Shown here in pieces: positions 1 through 12,038 of a stretch of DNA of 64,000 nucleotides. The translations under genes and the position numbers were made by a program. This DNA is from Chitinophagaceae bacterium (lineage in GTDB: Bacteria; Bacteroidota; Bacteroidia; Chitinophagales; Chitinophagaceae). Each line of letters begins with the position of its first letter. Position 1 is the stretch's first letter. Location of the stretch: positions 230,001 through 294,000 of the forward strand of contig JADJOC010000002.1 of the NCBI GenBank assembly GCA_016713965.1, in the 5' to 3' direction. Below the pieces are notes generated by a model. That model saw only the letters and a program-made list of their open reading frames with translations, ran no database searches and was not told the origin of the DNA.

Positions 1-35
1 TTTTTGAGAACTATTTCCCTTTTTAATTGGGATTG

Positions 36-43
36 CAAAGTTA
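36..43 (-). promoter_or_regulatory. Bacteroidota -7 box, outward-facing
   Basis: On the minus strand this reads TAACTTTG, matching the Bacteroidota -7 consensus TAnnTTTG. It points left out of the window, so the gene it would drive is not visible. I see the motif; its use as a promoter is inferred. Confidence 0.45.
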
Positions 44-153
44 AGAAGCTTTATTATTTCAACCAAATTTTTCTTTAAAAAAATTTTAAGTTTTTTTAGA
101 GAATTATTGAGAGAATTTTGAAGAACTTTTCCGCTTTTTTGTGTTGCGGAGTG

Positions 154-161
154 CAAATATA
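154..161 (-). promoter_or_regulatory. second outward-facing -7 box
   Basis: Reads TATATTTG on the minus strand, the same consensus as the box at 36-43. Two such boxes about 120 bp apart suggest tandem promoters for a strongly expressed gene beyond the left edge. In Bacteroidota an hpf, tRNA or tuf region often follows rpsU-xerC, but that is only a guess here. Confidence 0.4.
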
Positions 162-513
162 AGGGCAGATATATTGCTACCAAAATTTATTTGAAAAAAA
201 AGTGATTTTACTGGTGTATTAAATTTAGTAAAAATCTTCTAGACATATGCCAGTGTTGAATTAAACTGAAATAAAAATAATTAATTTAAATTATTAAAAT
301 AAATTAAACTGATAACAATAGTGAGCATTGGTTATTTCGATGATGCTTATGTTTTAGAGCTTAATGAAGCCTTATATACTTAAGTGAAGCTTAATAGTAG
401 TATTGCCAATGAATGGATTGATTATTATTTCTTTTCTCCAAAAGAAATAGTACCAGAACGAGTTCACGACACTGCTGCTACGGATAACTGAAGCTGGTAG
501 TGAAATTCCAATA
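162..513. other. non-coding stretch downstream of xerC
   Basis: AT-rich stretch with no convincing gene. The only sizeable reading frame here (372-593, minus) is low-complexity and overlaps the frameshifted 3' end of xerC, so it is not called. I see no clear terminator for xerC. Confidence 0.5.
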
Positions 514-1435
514 TTATGCTTTTGGATGAGCTTTTTTATATATTTCTTTAAGTTTTTCAATAGTGTTATGCGTATAAATTTGCGTTGCGGCAAGGCTGCT
601 GTGGCCTAAAAGCTCTTTTACAGCGTTTAAATCAGCCCCATTATTCATTAAATGTGTAGCGAAGGTATGGCGCAAAATATGGGGGCTTTTTTTTATCGAT
701 GGTTGTAACCTGTTTTATGTTTTTTATAGATAATCTATAGACAAATTCAGGATACAATTTTTTTCCTTTAGCGGTTATAAATAAATATTCAGCATCAAAT
801 ACATCAAATTGTTTCCTTTTTTCTGCTATATAATTTTGAATGGACTGCAATAATGGAGCACTTATAGGTATTATCCGTTCCTTATTACCCTTGCCTAAAA
901 CTTTAATGGAACTGCCATAGCTGTTAATTTGCGATTCTTTTAAGTTTACTAATTCAGCTCGCCGTATGCCGGTATTGTATAACACCTCTAACACCAGTTT
1001 AGAAGTATTAGCCTGCCACGTTTCTCCGAAAACGAAATCAGTAAATAATGTGACTGTATCCTTTTCCTGTATATATTGAGGTAATCTTTTTTTTACTTTA
1101 GGAGTAATAATAGTTGCCATTGGGCTGAGCTCAATATTTTGTTGCTTTAACTGGTATTTAAAAAACGATTTAAGGGTAGATATTTTTCTATTGATGCTTT
1201 TGGACTCTAAACCATTTTCTTTTAACCCGGCCAGCCAAGTACGTATAAATGCAGGTTTTATATCTTTTAAATGTATATCACCAAATTGTACTTGAAGAAA
1301 ATCTATAAAATTTGTAAGGTCAGTTTGATAGCTTGTAATGGTATGCAGGGAATACCTTTTTTGATATTTTAAATAATCAAGAAAATGCTGTATAATATTT
1401 TGGTTGAGTATGGGCATAAAAAAACTGATGGCCAA
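514..1435 (-). CDS. xerC: tyrosine recombinase XerC/XerD family (frameshifted)
   Basis: Site-specific tyrosine recombinase of the Xer type, which resolves chromosome dimers at dif. An N-terminal SAM-like core-binding domain (about residues 10-95) is followed by the catalytic domain. Catalytic residues visible are Arg in NTGIRRAEL, Lys in VLGKGNKER, the HILRH box, and the [12 protein letters not shown] segment with the Tyr nucleophile. The frame breaks at 681-694 (a run of eight T beside five G). Removing one T restores the HxxR and Tyr region and gives a stop at 514, for a protein of about 306 residues, normal for the family. It follows rpsU, the usual Bacteroidota order. Whether it is XerC or XerD cannot be settled from this alone. 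Confidence 0.88.
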
Positions 1436-1478
1436 AGTTATTACAATTGATCATCAGTTATATAATTAAATACTTAAC

Positions 1479-1673
1479 TTAATCGAATTTGCCTGCAGCC
1501 AATTGCTGTTTATAAACAGCCTTTAGTACTTCTCCCCTGCGCTTAATAGATGGCTTAGTAAATGATTGTCTTTCTCTTAATTGAAGCAATACTTTACTTT
1601 TTTCAAATTTCTTTTTATACTTTTTAAGTGCTTTATCTATATTTTCGCAATCTTTTGAAACAATAATTAACAT
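1479..1673 (-). CDS. rpsU: 30S ribosomal protein bS21
   Basis: A 64-residue, very basic protein with the bS21 pattern: an N-terminal beta strand (MLIIVSKDCENIDKALKKYK), then RERQSFTKPSIKRRGEVLKA and a basic tail. It binds the 30S subunit near the anti-Shine-Dalgarno end of 16S rRNA. Length is typical. A good -7 box lies 33 bp upstream, and xerC follows 43 bp downstream on the same strand, so the two are probably cotranscribed. Confidence 0.96.
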   Translation of the reverse strand: MLIIVSKDCENIDKALKKYKKKFEKSKVLLQLRERQSFTKPSIKRRGEVLKAVYKQQLAAGKFD

Positions 1674-1706
1674 AACTTATACCTGCTTTTAGTTGATTTG
1701 AGGGAG

Positions 1707-1714
1707 CAAATATA
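1707..1714 (-). promoter_or_regulatory. rpsU promoter -7 box
   Basis: Minus-strand TATATTTG, a full match to TAnnTTTG, placed 33 bp before the rpsU ATG. This leaves a short 5' UTR of roughly 25 nt. Confidence 0.6.
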
Positions 1715-1810
1715 CTAATAATTTTTATAAAAAAACAAGAATATAAATTTATTTAAGAAGATAAATACTATTTTTTGTAGTCTAGAGAAAATAATATCAA
1801 AATTACTTAC

Positions 1811-2404
1811 ATGTTTACAGGAATTATAGAAACTACAGGAATTATAACGAATATTGAAAAATTTGGCACTAATACTTCATTTTGGATAAAATCTTCAATC
1901 AGTCATACTTTAAAAGCTGATCAAAGTGTTAGTCATAATGGTATATGCCTTACTGTAGAAGAGATAATTGACGATCTGCATAAGGTAACGGCTATTGAAG
2001 AAACTTTATTAAAAACTAATTTGAGCAGTTTATTAATTGGCAGTATGCTCAACTTAGAAAGATGCCTTCCATTTAATGGAAGAATAGACGGTCACTTGGT
2101 CCAGGGACATATAGATACCACAGCTATATGTCTTAATAATATTGATAAAAATGGAAGCTGGGAATATCAGTTCTCTTTTGATGAGAAATTTGCCAATCTT
2201 GTTATTGAAAAAGGGTCTATCGCTATAAATGGTATTAGTTTAACCTTATTTAATATTTCTAAAAATAGTGCGTGGGTTGCTATTATACCTTATACTTACA
2301 AGCACACCAATATGCAATACCTGCAAAAAAATGATATTGTAAATGTAGAGTTTGACCTTATTGGTAAATACGTAACGAGGCAAATGGTAACAAAACTATT
2401 GTAA
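1811..2404 (+). CDS. ribE: riboflavin synthase, alpha subunit
   Basis: Riboflavin synthase converts two 6,7-dimethyl-8-ribityllumazine molecules to riboflavin plus a pyrimidinedione, the last step of riboflavin synthesis. The protein starts with the family signature MFTGIIETTG and holds two lumazine-binding repeats (about 1-95 and 96-190). The second contains the conserved GRIDGHLVQGHID segment. At 197 residues it is full length. It stands alone: rpsU diverges upstream and a membrane protein converges downstream. Some schemes call this gene ribC. Confidence 0.95.
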   Translation: MFTGIIETTGIITNIEKFGTNTSFWIKSSISHTLKADQSVSHNGICLTVEEIIDDLHKVTAIEETLLKTNLSSLLIGSMLNLERCLPFNGRIDGHLVQGHIDTTAICLNNIDKNGSWEYQFSFDEKFANLVIEKGSIAINGISLTLFNISKNSAWVAIIPYTYKHTNMQYLQKNDIVNVEFDLIGKYVTRQMVTKLL

Positions 2405-2438
2405 TCATAAACAGCTAAATAAGACTAATTGGCTTTCA

Positions 2439-3569
2439 CTACGTGGTAACATTTAGCTTTTTAAAAATATTGTTTAGTCCCAAAGTAGCTAAGAATAATA
2501 TAAAAGGAAATACAGGACTGATAAAACGATTACTCCAATCATCGCAGGTAAAAAATATCAATACAGAAGTAAATAATACATATATTATTGAAAATAACTT
2601 AACACATTTTACCTGTTGCGACACTTTAACAAATAACCCGGCTATTGCTAAAGGATACAACAGGGTATAGCAAATTAATATACCATTATTAAGTGAACTA
2701 TAGTAGGGGCGGTATAATCCGTAAAAGCTGAATAATTTTTTACATCCATTAATAAAAAAAGCTTTAACCCCAATTTCATTTTTAATAACCCGGAATGCTT
2801 CATATAACCCTGCATTATTGATCTCATGGTAAATTATATTATTATTTGCCTGCGGCACCTGACATATTATTTCCATTCTTTTAAGTGAATCCGGGTTAAT
2901 ATAAGTTGCGTATGGAGAAAAAATAAATAAAATTACTATACCTATTATCACACATACAAATATCAGTGTATAAATTTTATATCCCTTTTTAAAACACCAG
3001 TATAATATAACCATAAATAGAGCAACAATAAATACAATGCCGACCGGCCTTGTAAAAATAACTGCAATGAGTAATAAAAATATTATAAGCCAGTTTTTAA
3101 AACCAGTATTAAAAAACCGATAGATATAATAGAAAGCTATAACTAAAATACTGGTATGGGCGCTTTCCGTATATAGAAAAAAAATCCATTTTTGGATAGG
3201 CAGGCATAACAAATAGACTATAAAAAAAATAAATGCGACATTCTTTTTTACACCAATACCGTAGCATACTTTATACAAACATGAAGCTGCAAAAAAAGAA
3301 AGTATACCCTGAAATACCCCCATGAAAAAAAAGCTAATGCCACACTTAATAAACACTAACACCAAAAGGGAATATCCAATATATGAAATACTAAAAATAC
3401 CGTTGCGAAGCGGTTGCCCATTTAATATCCTGTTCGCATCATCAATGTATTTTACAGCCTCCCCATTAACCTGAACACCAAAAAGATACAATAAAAAAAA
3501 ATTAACTGATAAATACACTAAAAATAAAACAAGTACCTTATAATTTTTAAAGCCCGGTAAAACAGTCAT
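2439..3569 (-). CDS. polytopic membrane protein, likely glycosyltransferase (GT-C fold)
   Basis: A 376-residue integral membrane protein with about nine to ten hydrophobic segments spread from residue 10 to the C-terminus. The first extracytoplasmic loop carries acidic residues (EAVKYIDDANRILNG), and YTESAHTS and FTRPVGI lie between helices. This layout resembles GT-C glycosyltransferases (PMT/ArnT-like), which use polyprenyl-linked sugars, but no diagnostic motif is decisive. It lies 19 bp downstream of hscA on the same strand and may be read through from it. Substrate unknown. Confidence 0.6.
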   Translation of the reverse strand: MTVLPGFKNYKVLVLFLVYLSVNFFLLYLFGVQVNGEAVKYIDDANRILNGQPLRNGIFSISYIGYSLLVLVFIKCGISFFFMGVFQGILSFFAASCLYKVCYGIGVKKNVAFIFFIVYLLCLPIQKWIFFLYTESAHTSILVIAFYYIYRFFNTGFKNWLIIFLLLIAVIFTRPVGIVFIVALFMVILYWCFKKGYKIYTLIFVCVIIGIVILFIFSPYATYINPDSLKRMEIICQVPQANNNIIYHEINNAGLYEAFRVIKNEIGVKAFFINGCKKLFSFYGLYRPYYSSLNNGILICYTLLYPLAIAGLFVKVSQQVKCVKLFSIIYVLFTSVLIFFTCDDWSNRFISPVFPFILFLATLGLNNIFKKLNVTT

Positions 3570-3588
3570 GAAAATTATTTATCAATTT

Positions 3589-5429
3589 TTATATTTTTTT
3601 TCCAGTCATGGCCTTGCTTACAATAGTATCCATTAATCTCTCTGCATAAGGTTTTGATATACTGTTTAACGCTTCAATTTTAGATTGAATTAAGTTTTTA
3701 TCATCCATTGTTAAAGCTAGCTGTAAGGCCTGTACAGCATTAGAAGTATCAAGCAATTCTTGTTGTGTAAGAAAAGCAATATTCTTTTGTATAAATTTTT
3801 CAGTTGTAGCCAGTAGCTGCTGGCCTCCTGTCTGTGGTTCTATTAAAGCCCTTAATGCAATATCAGTTTTTGCATGCTCAATAGATTCTAACAACATATT
3901 TTCTACATCAGTATCAGATAACCCGTATTGCGGCACTATTTCGACTTCATGTGCTGAACCACTTCTTAATTCTTTTGCATGTACCTTTAATATACCATCT
4001 GTATTTATTAAAAAACTTACTTCTACCTTAGGAAATCCTGCAGGCATGTTAGGTATATTTTTTAAAATAAACTCCCCAAGCTTACGGTTATCTTTCACCA
4101 GGTCTCTTTCTCCCTGGTATACAGCTATATTCATCCCGCTTTGCCCATCTTTTTGAGTAGTATACTGCCGGGATATTTTGGCCGGTATTTTTGTATTGCG
4201 GGGTAATAACACATCCATTAGTCCCCCGATTGTTTCTAATCCAAGCGATAAAGGAGTTACATCCAGCAATAAAATATCTTTCGTATTTCCTGCTAATATA
4301 TCTGCTTGTATTGCTGCTCCTATTACAACTGCCTCATCAGGATTTACAGTATCGTTTACTATTTTATTAAAAAAATCACCAACTGATTTTTTTATGTAAG
4401 GTATCCTTGTGCTTCCACCTACCATTACTATTTCATCTATAGCTGTTTTTGAAAGCCTGGCATCTTTTAATGCATTAACACAGCAATTAATTGTTTTTTC
4501 TACAATAGGCTCAATAATTTTATTGAAAATTTCTAATGAAAGAACCAGTGTTTTATCTTCAAAGTGCGTTTCAAAAAAAGGATGTGCTGACAAATATTTT
4601 TTGCTTCTTCGGCTTTCAGCTTGAGTGCATGTTTTAAAGTTTTATTTTCAGACAATGGCATTAACGATATCCAGTAATTAATAATTGCATTATCAATATC
4701 ATCGCCCCCTAATGCTGTGTCTCCATTGGTTGACAATACCTCAAATACTCCGTTGGAAATATGCAATACAGATATGTCAAAAGTACCTCCGCCCAAATCA
4801 TATACTGCAATAGTTTTTTCTTCTTGTTTATTTAAACCAAATCCATAGGCCAGGCTGGCGGCAGTAGGCTCGTTAATAATACGTAGAACATTTAGCCCGG
4901 CCAGTTTACCTGCATCTCTTGTAGCCTGCCTTTGAGCATCATTAAAGTAAGCAGGCACCGTTATTACGGCTTTATTTACAGGCGTTTTTAAAATATGCTC
5001 AGCCTTGTTCTTCAACTCTTTTAAAATATAGGCAGAAAGATCAACGGGGGAATAAAAAGAATTTCCAACCTGTACTTTTATTAATTCATCCTGGTCGCTA
5101 TCAATTATTTTATAAGCAAGGTGTGGTATATTGTCTTTTACATCATTATAGCTTTTACCCATCAATCTTTTAGCTGAAAAAATAGTGTTTGAAGGACGGG
5201 TGGTTAAATATTTTTTTGCTTCATCACCTACGATCACTTGGGCATTATCATCAAAATATATCACAGAAGGTACCAAAGAGCTGCTTTCGTTTTCTTTTAA
5301 TGCAACAGGAATTTTACTTTCAGGATGTATTATAGCAATAAGACTATTAGTAGTTCCCAAATCTATCCCAACAATTATTTCATCCTGCTGCAAACTACCG
5401 GTAGCTATATTAATAGGTATTTTGGCCAT
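3589..5429 (-). CDS. hscA: Hsp70-family chaperone HscA-like (frameshifted)
   Basis: Hsp70-type ATPase chaperone. The N-terminal ATPase domain shows [13 protein letters not shown], the phosphate-binding [15 protein letters not shown] and the adenosine-site [14 protein letters not shown]. The substrate-binding domain includes [16 protein letters not shown], and a helical lid follows. The start [17 protein letters not shown] is typical of Bacteroidota HscA, which serves Fe-S cluster assembly, rather than DnaK. The frame breaks at 4597-4602 (run of six T). One missing base explains it, and joining gives about 614 residues, normal for HscA. No isc/suf genes are adjacent, so the Fe-S role rests on sequence type only. 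Confidence 0.88.
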
Positions 5430-5442
5430 TATTTATTTTTGG

Positions 5443-5450
5443 CAAAGGTA
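5443..5450 (-). promoter_or_regulatory. hscA promoter -7 box
   Basis: Minus-strand TACCTTTG, a full TAnnTTTG match, ending 13 bp before the hscA ATG. The expected transcription start would be only a few bases before the start codon, so the leader is very short or absent. Confidence 0.6.
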
Positions 5451-5455
5451 GCAAA

Positions 5456-5496
5456 TAAAAAAAGCTGTACTAAAAGTTGATTAACTTTAATACAGC
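5456..5496 (-). terminator. rho-independent terminator after the PorU-like gene
   Basis: Read on the minus strand: GCTGTAttAAAGTT, a 4-nt loop, AACTTTtagTACAGC, then seven T. It lies between the stop of the PorU-like gene and the hscA promoter and isolates the two units. Confidence 0.7.
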
Positions 5497-5520
5497 CTGA
5501 TAAAAATTCGCATTAGTATA

Positions 5521-8500
5521 TTACCTGATAATTACCATTTTACCATAACCTTTATTAAAAAACTGGTCAGTATTTCCGTCAGTAGGATATTTATCTAAAG
5601 ATTTACCATTTAAGTTGGTTAATACCCTGTATAGATATACTCCATTAGCTAACTTTTGCCCATATGTATCTGTACCGTCCCATTTAAACTCAGTAATGTT
5701 TCTGCCAATATGCAATTGCCCTAATTCATTTTTTGTAATTTCTCTTACTACTTTACCGGTAATGGTTAATATTTGTATACGTATATTTTGTGGTACTTCT
5801 TTACCTGTAATCGTAAATACAAAAGATGTAGAAGTAGTAAATGGATTAGGATAATTAAGCAGGTTGGATATCATTGGTTTTGATATAACGGTAAATAATA
5901 CACGATATTCCAGGTTACCTGCTTTATTGCCTACCATATCCTTTCCGGAAACAATCAATTCATACTCTCCATCCATTGTAAAATGTGGTGTTAAATCAAT
6001 ACTGGCTGTATTTTCCCCTGCACCTAAATTTGCCGGAGTAAAATGCATTGTATCACCAAATTTATATTCATGTATACTATTGTCCGGATATCTTACCTGT
6101 ACTTTTAATAATGCAGTATCAGTTAGTGCCAGAAATTTACTTTCATCCTTTAATTTTATAAAAATCTTTGGAGAAGCTGCTACAATATCTTTATTTAAAA
6201 TATGTACACCATCAAAAGTAACATCCAACAATGGGTTGTAATTATCAGGTTTTACATAGAAGTTTTTATACAATATATTATTAAAATGAAACTGCTCTGG
6301 CTGATCATTAGCAGGATTTACATCTACAAATAATGTATTATTACCAGCCAAACTTTTAGTATTTATAGGATAAGTAACTATTAATGTATCTCCTTCTATT
6401 AAAGGCTTTTGTTTAGCCATAACAAGCGGTGTAGGGACATTATTATTATCTGTTACTAAAAGGTTTACTTTTAAACTGTCAAATGCTGTGGGGCTTATAT
6501 TTTTAAACGCTAATTTAAAATTAATTACTTCCCCTTGTTCCACTGTATCTTTCATACTATATAAAATATTAGGGGCTAATACACCTTCAGGCACAGGTGT
6601 ATAATTAAGCATCCAATATTTTAGTTGGTAAGGAGATGCATTTACTTTATCCCTGTTATACATTTTAAGTTTTAGAAAAGGGTATTGTACAGCATTAATG
6701 GAGGAAATATCAAAATTATGATTAGTAGAATCTATATCATGCAATAATACTTCATTACCATTTGGAGTAACACCAATTATATTAAAATTAATAGAATCAG
6801 TGCTTTCATTTTCTATATTATTACCTCTAAAATGAAATTTATCCCAAGCTTTTGCCGGGCCAATTGCAGGTGAGATGATTGTACCCGAATCCCTGGTTAC
6901 CGGGCAAACAGCTACCAACTCTATTTTATCAGCAGTACCTTCGGAAAAATTCCACATAGGCACAAAAGAATTATCGGATTTTTTATAAATAAGATTAAAT
7001 GCTCTTGGTTTTGTAAAAAGATCAATATCAGTAAATCCTACATCTTTTAAACTATGATATAAGGACTTTCCGGGGCCTAAAATCAACTCGTCTTGTTTCC
7101 ATTTATCGATATAAGTATTTGCATTAACATTAGAAGAAGCTGTCAATCTCACGGTTACATAATATCCATCAGGAATATGATCTTTCATAAATTCTACTGC
7201 CGCTATCCTACTGGCTTGGCTTGACAGCGTATACTGGAAGTTCCATGCACGTGTTTGACCACAAAAAGCATCACTGCCATATAAACCTGGTCCTTGTGGT
7301 GCGTTAGGAATAGCTATAAAATCAGAAGGTGTAAAAATATTAAAAATGATTTTATTTACCCCGCAGGCGCTCTCTATTGTAGCTGCGCCATTTACCACTA
7401 CCTGGAAATCCTGTGCCACGCTCGCAGCTGTAGGGAAAACGCCATTTTTAATTTTCACATTCACTGAAGATTTATCAAATGCCCACTTTCTGTTGGTTTG
7501 AAGAGATAAATTAGAAGATGAAGATTGCAAATGCTGATAAAAATGTGATTGGCTAAAACCTTTCGCACTTCCGGATATATATATAAAGGAAGAATTATTC
7601 CATACATAATCATTATTATCTAATGGTACAATGGCTACTCTCCAATAATAAACAGTACTATCGGTATAATTAAAATTTGCAGGTTTAAATTGTATAATTC
7701 CTCCTTTACCATTAATACTATATGTTTTCTTCAGGGTAGAATTAAATGATGTTGTAGTATCTAATTCCATTACATATTCCCTTTGTGCACCTAACGGATT
7801 GGCAGTACTTGCACTAAATGTAATATTGGAGTTATTTATAATTGAATAAGTGTAAGGATACACAGGTCTTAATTCATCCTCAAAATGTAAAATTCTTTTT
7901 CTAAAGTATTATTAATCTCTGATAATTCATCTACTGCATTTCCATCATCAATCGTAACAATCAATTTATTTATACCTTTATCAGTTAAAGGATTTACCTG
8001 TGCAATAATATTTAAAGAGTCAATAGAACGCATAGATAGCCGCTTTTCATCAAACAAAACCCTAAGCGTATTATCAGGCAATTTTTGCTTTACAGTTATT
8101 CTTATAGAATCATTGGTTGCCATACCTATGTTAAACATTTTAATATTAATATTAAAATTATTATCTGCCATAGATACCGGGTTGGGATTAATTTTTACCG
8201 ATTGGTCTTCTACAATATAATCTGGTTTAGGAGATGAATTAATCTTTAATGCAGGATCCCCGTGCAAGGTATTTTCTTCCAAATGCAGCCTTAAATAAAA
8301 ATCAAGATTTGGATTGCCTCCCAGGGTTTGCATTAACTGTTTCATTTGATTTCCAACAGTATTGCCATACATGGTTTTACTAATATTTTTATAAAAATTA
8401 GTATTGTAAATGTTTAAGTACGAAGGGATACCGAAATGTGTGCTTGCCAAGAAACCAATGCTGCCTTTTTGACTTGTTAATATATATTTTTCTGATAGGG

Positions 8501-10586
8501 TTAAATTGCCATTTAAACGTCCGGCATCAAAAACGAAGAAATTTCCTGCTGTGCAACCACTGACATTAAAAAATGGATATTTACCTGCATTAGAGAAATC
8601 ACTTGGCTCATTTATATTGAATGCAAATACCTGGCCTGAAGAGTGACCAAAGTATTGTATAAAACCAAGGCCTCCGTTAATCAGATCTGTAATTCTTTGA
8701 TTACTTTGCTGTTCAATTGCGGCAATTGCCGACTTTTCAAAGGCTTCTACTTTAGCACCATAAAATGTATCTTTAACTATATTAGTATATACATCCAGGT
8801 ATTGCTTGAAAAGATTTTTTTCCTCATTAGTATTAGGCCCCGATACAGTAATAAAGTTTTTCATCCAGGCTTTATCTGTAATTGTTTGGTTTGGATTTTG
8901 CTGAGCTTGTTCATACTGCTTCATTTTTTCCAGGTAGATACCTACTTCATTACCATTTATAGCACTTAGCCGACCCACTGGCACAACAGGTACAAATGTA
9001 GAGGGATGGGAAACTAATAAATTATCTGATGCCGGCCAGCCAAATGAAGGCACCAGATTTAATTTATCTGCATCAGCATTATTCTCATTACTTTTATAAT
9101 CTAAATATGATAATCCCCTACCAATTAAAAAAACATATTTAGGGGCTACATTAAAATTGGCTTTAGCAAATCTTACAAAATCTCTTATTGAAGCAGGGTG
9201 ATTTTTTATACCAAACCCAAACTGGTCATTTAGTTCACTAATGTTTATTATCTTAGCATTATAACTTCCTCCTTGCAAAGAACTCCTGTACTGGCGATAT
9301 AAATCTACATTATTAACATTATTGCCATCATTAAACAATACTGGATTACTTATAATTAAGTAATCGCCCTGGTTAGCTGCATTATTATAATTAATAAAAG
9401 ACTTTTCGGTCAATGCATCAATATTGTTTATATTAGCTGCAGCCTGACTCACCAGCATAAACTTTCTAATCGCATTAGCTGATGGAGGTAATACAAATCT
9501 TACCTGGCCCGGTATAGTAATATCACCTGTATATCTTCTTCCATTGGTAAAATCAAATAAAACCGGCTGCTGGCCATTACTATTAAAGTTTTGAATAACG
9601 AGGTACTTGCCTTCATTGCTTGGCTGTAATTCAAAAGAGAAATTATTTTGATTATTAAAATTGAATGTGGCAGGATAAGTTACTGACATTGAAGGCACTA
9701 CAATCCTATCGGATTTGTTGACAGAATTGCCGTTTACAAATACTCTAAGGTTATTGTTATTATTTATTAAAAGCGCTAATGGCAAACCATTAACTGTTTC
9801 TTTTAAAGTATTAAAGGCATCCATTTGCTTTTGCAACACTATAGTATTAAAAAATTTGGCTACCACAGCTCTAGTATTTAAAGCATTACCTACAGCTGAT
9901 AATGTAAAGCTTACACTGTTTGGCGGCCCTGCTGCATATACATTTAAGCCCGTAAAATTATTTTCCAAATCTTTAGCCGGGGCCGGGGCTATATCGTTGC
10001 TCGACCACCCCTCACCTTTATCATAAGATGATGAATATACATACTCACCTACTATCCGGGCATACCCTTTGTTAATACGATTTTTATAATTCATTTCAAC
10101 TTTACGCATAAAATATGGTTCGGCGGGTAAAACATTCCCAATAACAGGATTGGGATTTGATGTATACCGAAAATTTGCACCTTCTCCCGCATTTACAGTG
10201 AGAAAATAAGTAGCAATATCGGTTTCCAAACTATATTTATCATTTAATTGAAAAGCCGGATCCAGGTATAAATCTTTATCCTTTTTGCCATCATTCATTT
10301 CTCCCCAAAATTCTATATAATCATTCGGACCTAATATACCTTGCGCTATTGAAGTATAAATCCTGACCTGTTCGCCATTACGCCATAGCTGAAAATTCTG
10401 AGCCGGCGTATTACCAATCCCGGCTGCTACTAAAGCTGGCTTATTAATCCTGTACAAGCCATCTGTAGCTACTTTGAATTTATAATAAGTTTTATTATAA
10501 TCAATCCAGCTATTGGTAAACTGTGCCCCGGCTGCAAAAGCAAGTAGTAAAGCAACGGGAATCAATAAAAATTTTTTCATGCTCAT
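5521..10586 (-). CDS. porU: T9SS C25-family sortase, PorU2-like (frameshifted)
   Basis: Secreted C25 (gingipain-type) cysteine peptidase of the type IX secretion system; PorU-type sortases cut the C-terminal signal from T9SS cargo at the cell surface. A signal peptide (MKKFLLIPVALLLAFAAGAQ) leads an N-terminal beta region. The peptidase core has catalytic His in QYFGHSSGQVF and Cys in VSGCTAGNFF, about residues 640-680. Ig-like domains follow, ending in a sorting domain starting NLLNYPNPF. The frame breaks at 7882-7885 (four A): one missing base joins the two parts through EFYIFEDELRPVYPY into about 1,688 residues. That size and the C-terminal domain fit the PorU2 type better than the shorter classical PorU. 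The PorV-like gene lies 7 bp upstream. Confidence 0.87.
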
Positions 10587-10593
10587 TATTGTA

Positions 10594-11697
10594 TTATTGT
10601 TCTTTTTTTACAAGGTTTAACCGTAAAGAAAAGATATGTGTATATAATGGATTGGATTGATTGGCTAAATTGGTAAATGCATAATCCAGCATTACATTTT
10701 TTATTTTAAATCCTGCGCCTACACTTGGTTGGTAAATCCATACTTTTTTTTGATTTAAGGTATCACCATCGGCAAGGGCCTTTTGAAAATTTGCAATGCC
10801 ACCTCGTACAAAAAATACATCTTTTATAGTAGCTTCAAGGCCTAGCCTCGGATCTATGCTCACCGGCTTACTGCTGATTATGGTATTGCGCTTTCCATCA
10901 AAAGTTAAATCCAGGTTTGCTTCTGCCAATAATTTTACTGACTTACCCACATCAAAATTATAGCCACCGCCTACGGCAATACGTGGGGCAGTTAATTCTG
11001 TAGATTTTACAGGTATATCATTTTTAGTAAGGTATAATGCTTCCTTCTCCTTTTCAGTGAATTTAAAAGACCAGGCATTAAACGTAGTAGTCAAATCCCG
11101 TGCTACCACACCCAAATGCCATTTATCAATGCGCATTTGAAGACCGGCATCAATACCAAAACCCCAGGCCGAAGCAAAACTGCCTACCTTACGGTGTATA
11201 ATTTTTGCATTTGCACCAAAGCTGATTCTCCTATCTTCAGTTTCCTGCACATGCTGTGCAAAGGAAAATAAAAAAGCATAGTCTGCAGAAGAAAAAGTTT
11301 GAATATTATTGTAATTGATACTCCCGTCGGGTTCTACCAAAAAAAGTGTATTAGGTATATCATCTACAGCAAAGCGTAATATAGAAAAACCTAGTGTTCT
11401 TTTATTATCCTGGATAGGTAATGCTATAGAAGCATAATCGTATTTGGCAATGCCGGCAAAATAGTCAACATGCATTATTCCTACATTAGGATGGTCTTTC
11501 ACACCTACCAGCCCGGCAGGGTTCCAATACCCGGAAGTTGCATCACTAACAGAAGCAACCTGTGCACCTCCCATCGCTAATCCCCTGGCCCCGGCGCCAA
11601 TATTTAAAAATTCGTTGGAATATTTCCTAAACTGCGCCTTTGTAAAAACAGGTAGTAATAATAAAATTAACCACCCTGATTTTTTAACTAATTTCAT
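10594..11697 (-). CDS. porV: PorV/PorQ-family T9SS outer-membrane barrel
   Basis: A 367-residue outer-membrane beta-barrel with a signal peptide (cleaved near TKAQF) and the family hallmark FLNIGAGARGLAMGGAQVASVSD followed by YWNPAGL, as in FadL-like PorV. PorV carries T9SS cargo from the translocon to the PorU sortase. It sits directly before the PorU-like gene, the usual porV-porU pairing. PorQ is a shorter relative; the pairing favours PorV. No clear promoter box was found upstream. Confidence 0.88.
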   Translation of the reverse strand: MKLVKKSGWLILLLLPVFTKAQFRKYSNEFLNIGAGARGLAMGGAQVASVSDATSGYWNPAGLVGVKDHPNVGIMHVDYFAGIAKYDYASIALPIQDNKRTLGFSILRFAVDDIPNTLFLVEPDGSINYNNIQTFSSADYAFLFSFAQHVQETEDRRISFGANAKIIHRKVGSFASAWGFGIDAGLQMRIDKWHLGVVARDLTTTFNAWSFKFTEKEKEALYLTKNDIPVKSTELTAPRIAVGGGYNFDVGKSVKLLAEANLDLTFDGKRNTIISSKPVSIDPRLGLEATIKDVFFVRGGIANFQKALADGDTLNQKKVWIYQPSVGAGFKIKNVMLDYAFTNLANQSNPLYTHIFSLRLNLVKKEQ

Positions 11698-12038
11698 CCT
11701 AATTTTTTATATCTTGATAATGCCCTATATAATAGTTGTAAATATTTTTATGTCATACCTCTCCTTTTGACAATCGAGTCCTAGCCTATGCAGCGGGGTA
11801 AAAGTTTTGGTATTCTATTACAACGCAAAAATGTTCTCCTAATTGTTGATCTATTACTAAAATTCTAATGATTCTTTGCTAATAAAATTACAATTTTTTT
11901 CTGTACAAAGCCATTTTTTTCTGTTGCCTATATACTTTTTCAATTTTTTGTATAAATTTTTCAGGCAGGCATAAGTATATACGTTTTATTCATTTTTAAA
12001 GATTTATATGCACATTTGCACAATACTAAATAAGCATA
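11698..12038. other. divergent intergenic region, porV / tyrS
   Basis: 341 bp, AT-rich, must hold both outward promoters. I found no exact TAnnTTTG match near either start; the nearest to tyrS is CACATTTG about 25 bp before the ATG. No gene or strong hairpin seen. Confidence 0.4.

Noticed and set aside
372..593. A 73-residue minus-strand reading frame
   Set aside because: It overlaps the frame-corrected 3' end of xerC and is low-complexity.
4533..4602. Programmed frameshifting in hscA and other genes
   Set aside because: Breaks occur in many unrelated genes at different homopolymers with both insertions and deletions, which fits sequencing error better than recoding.
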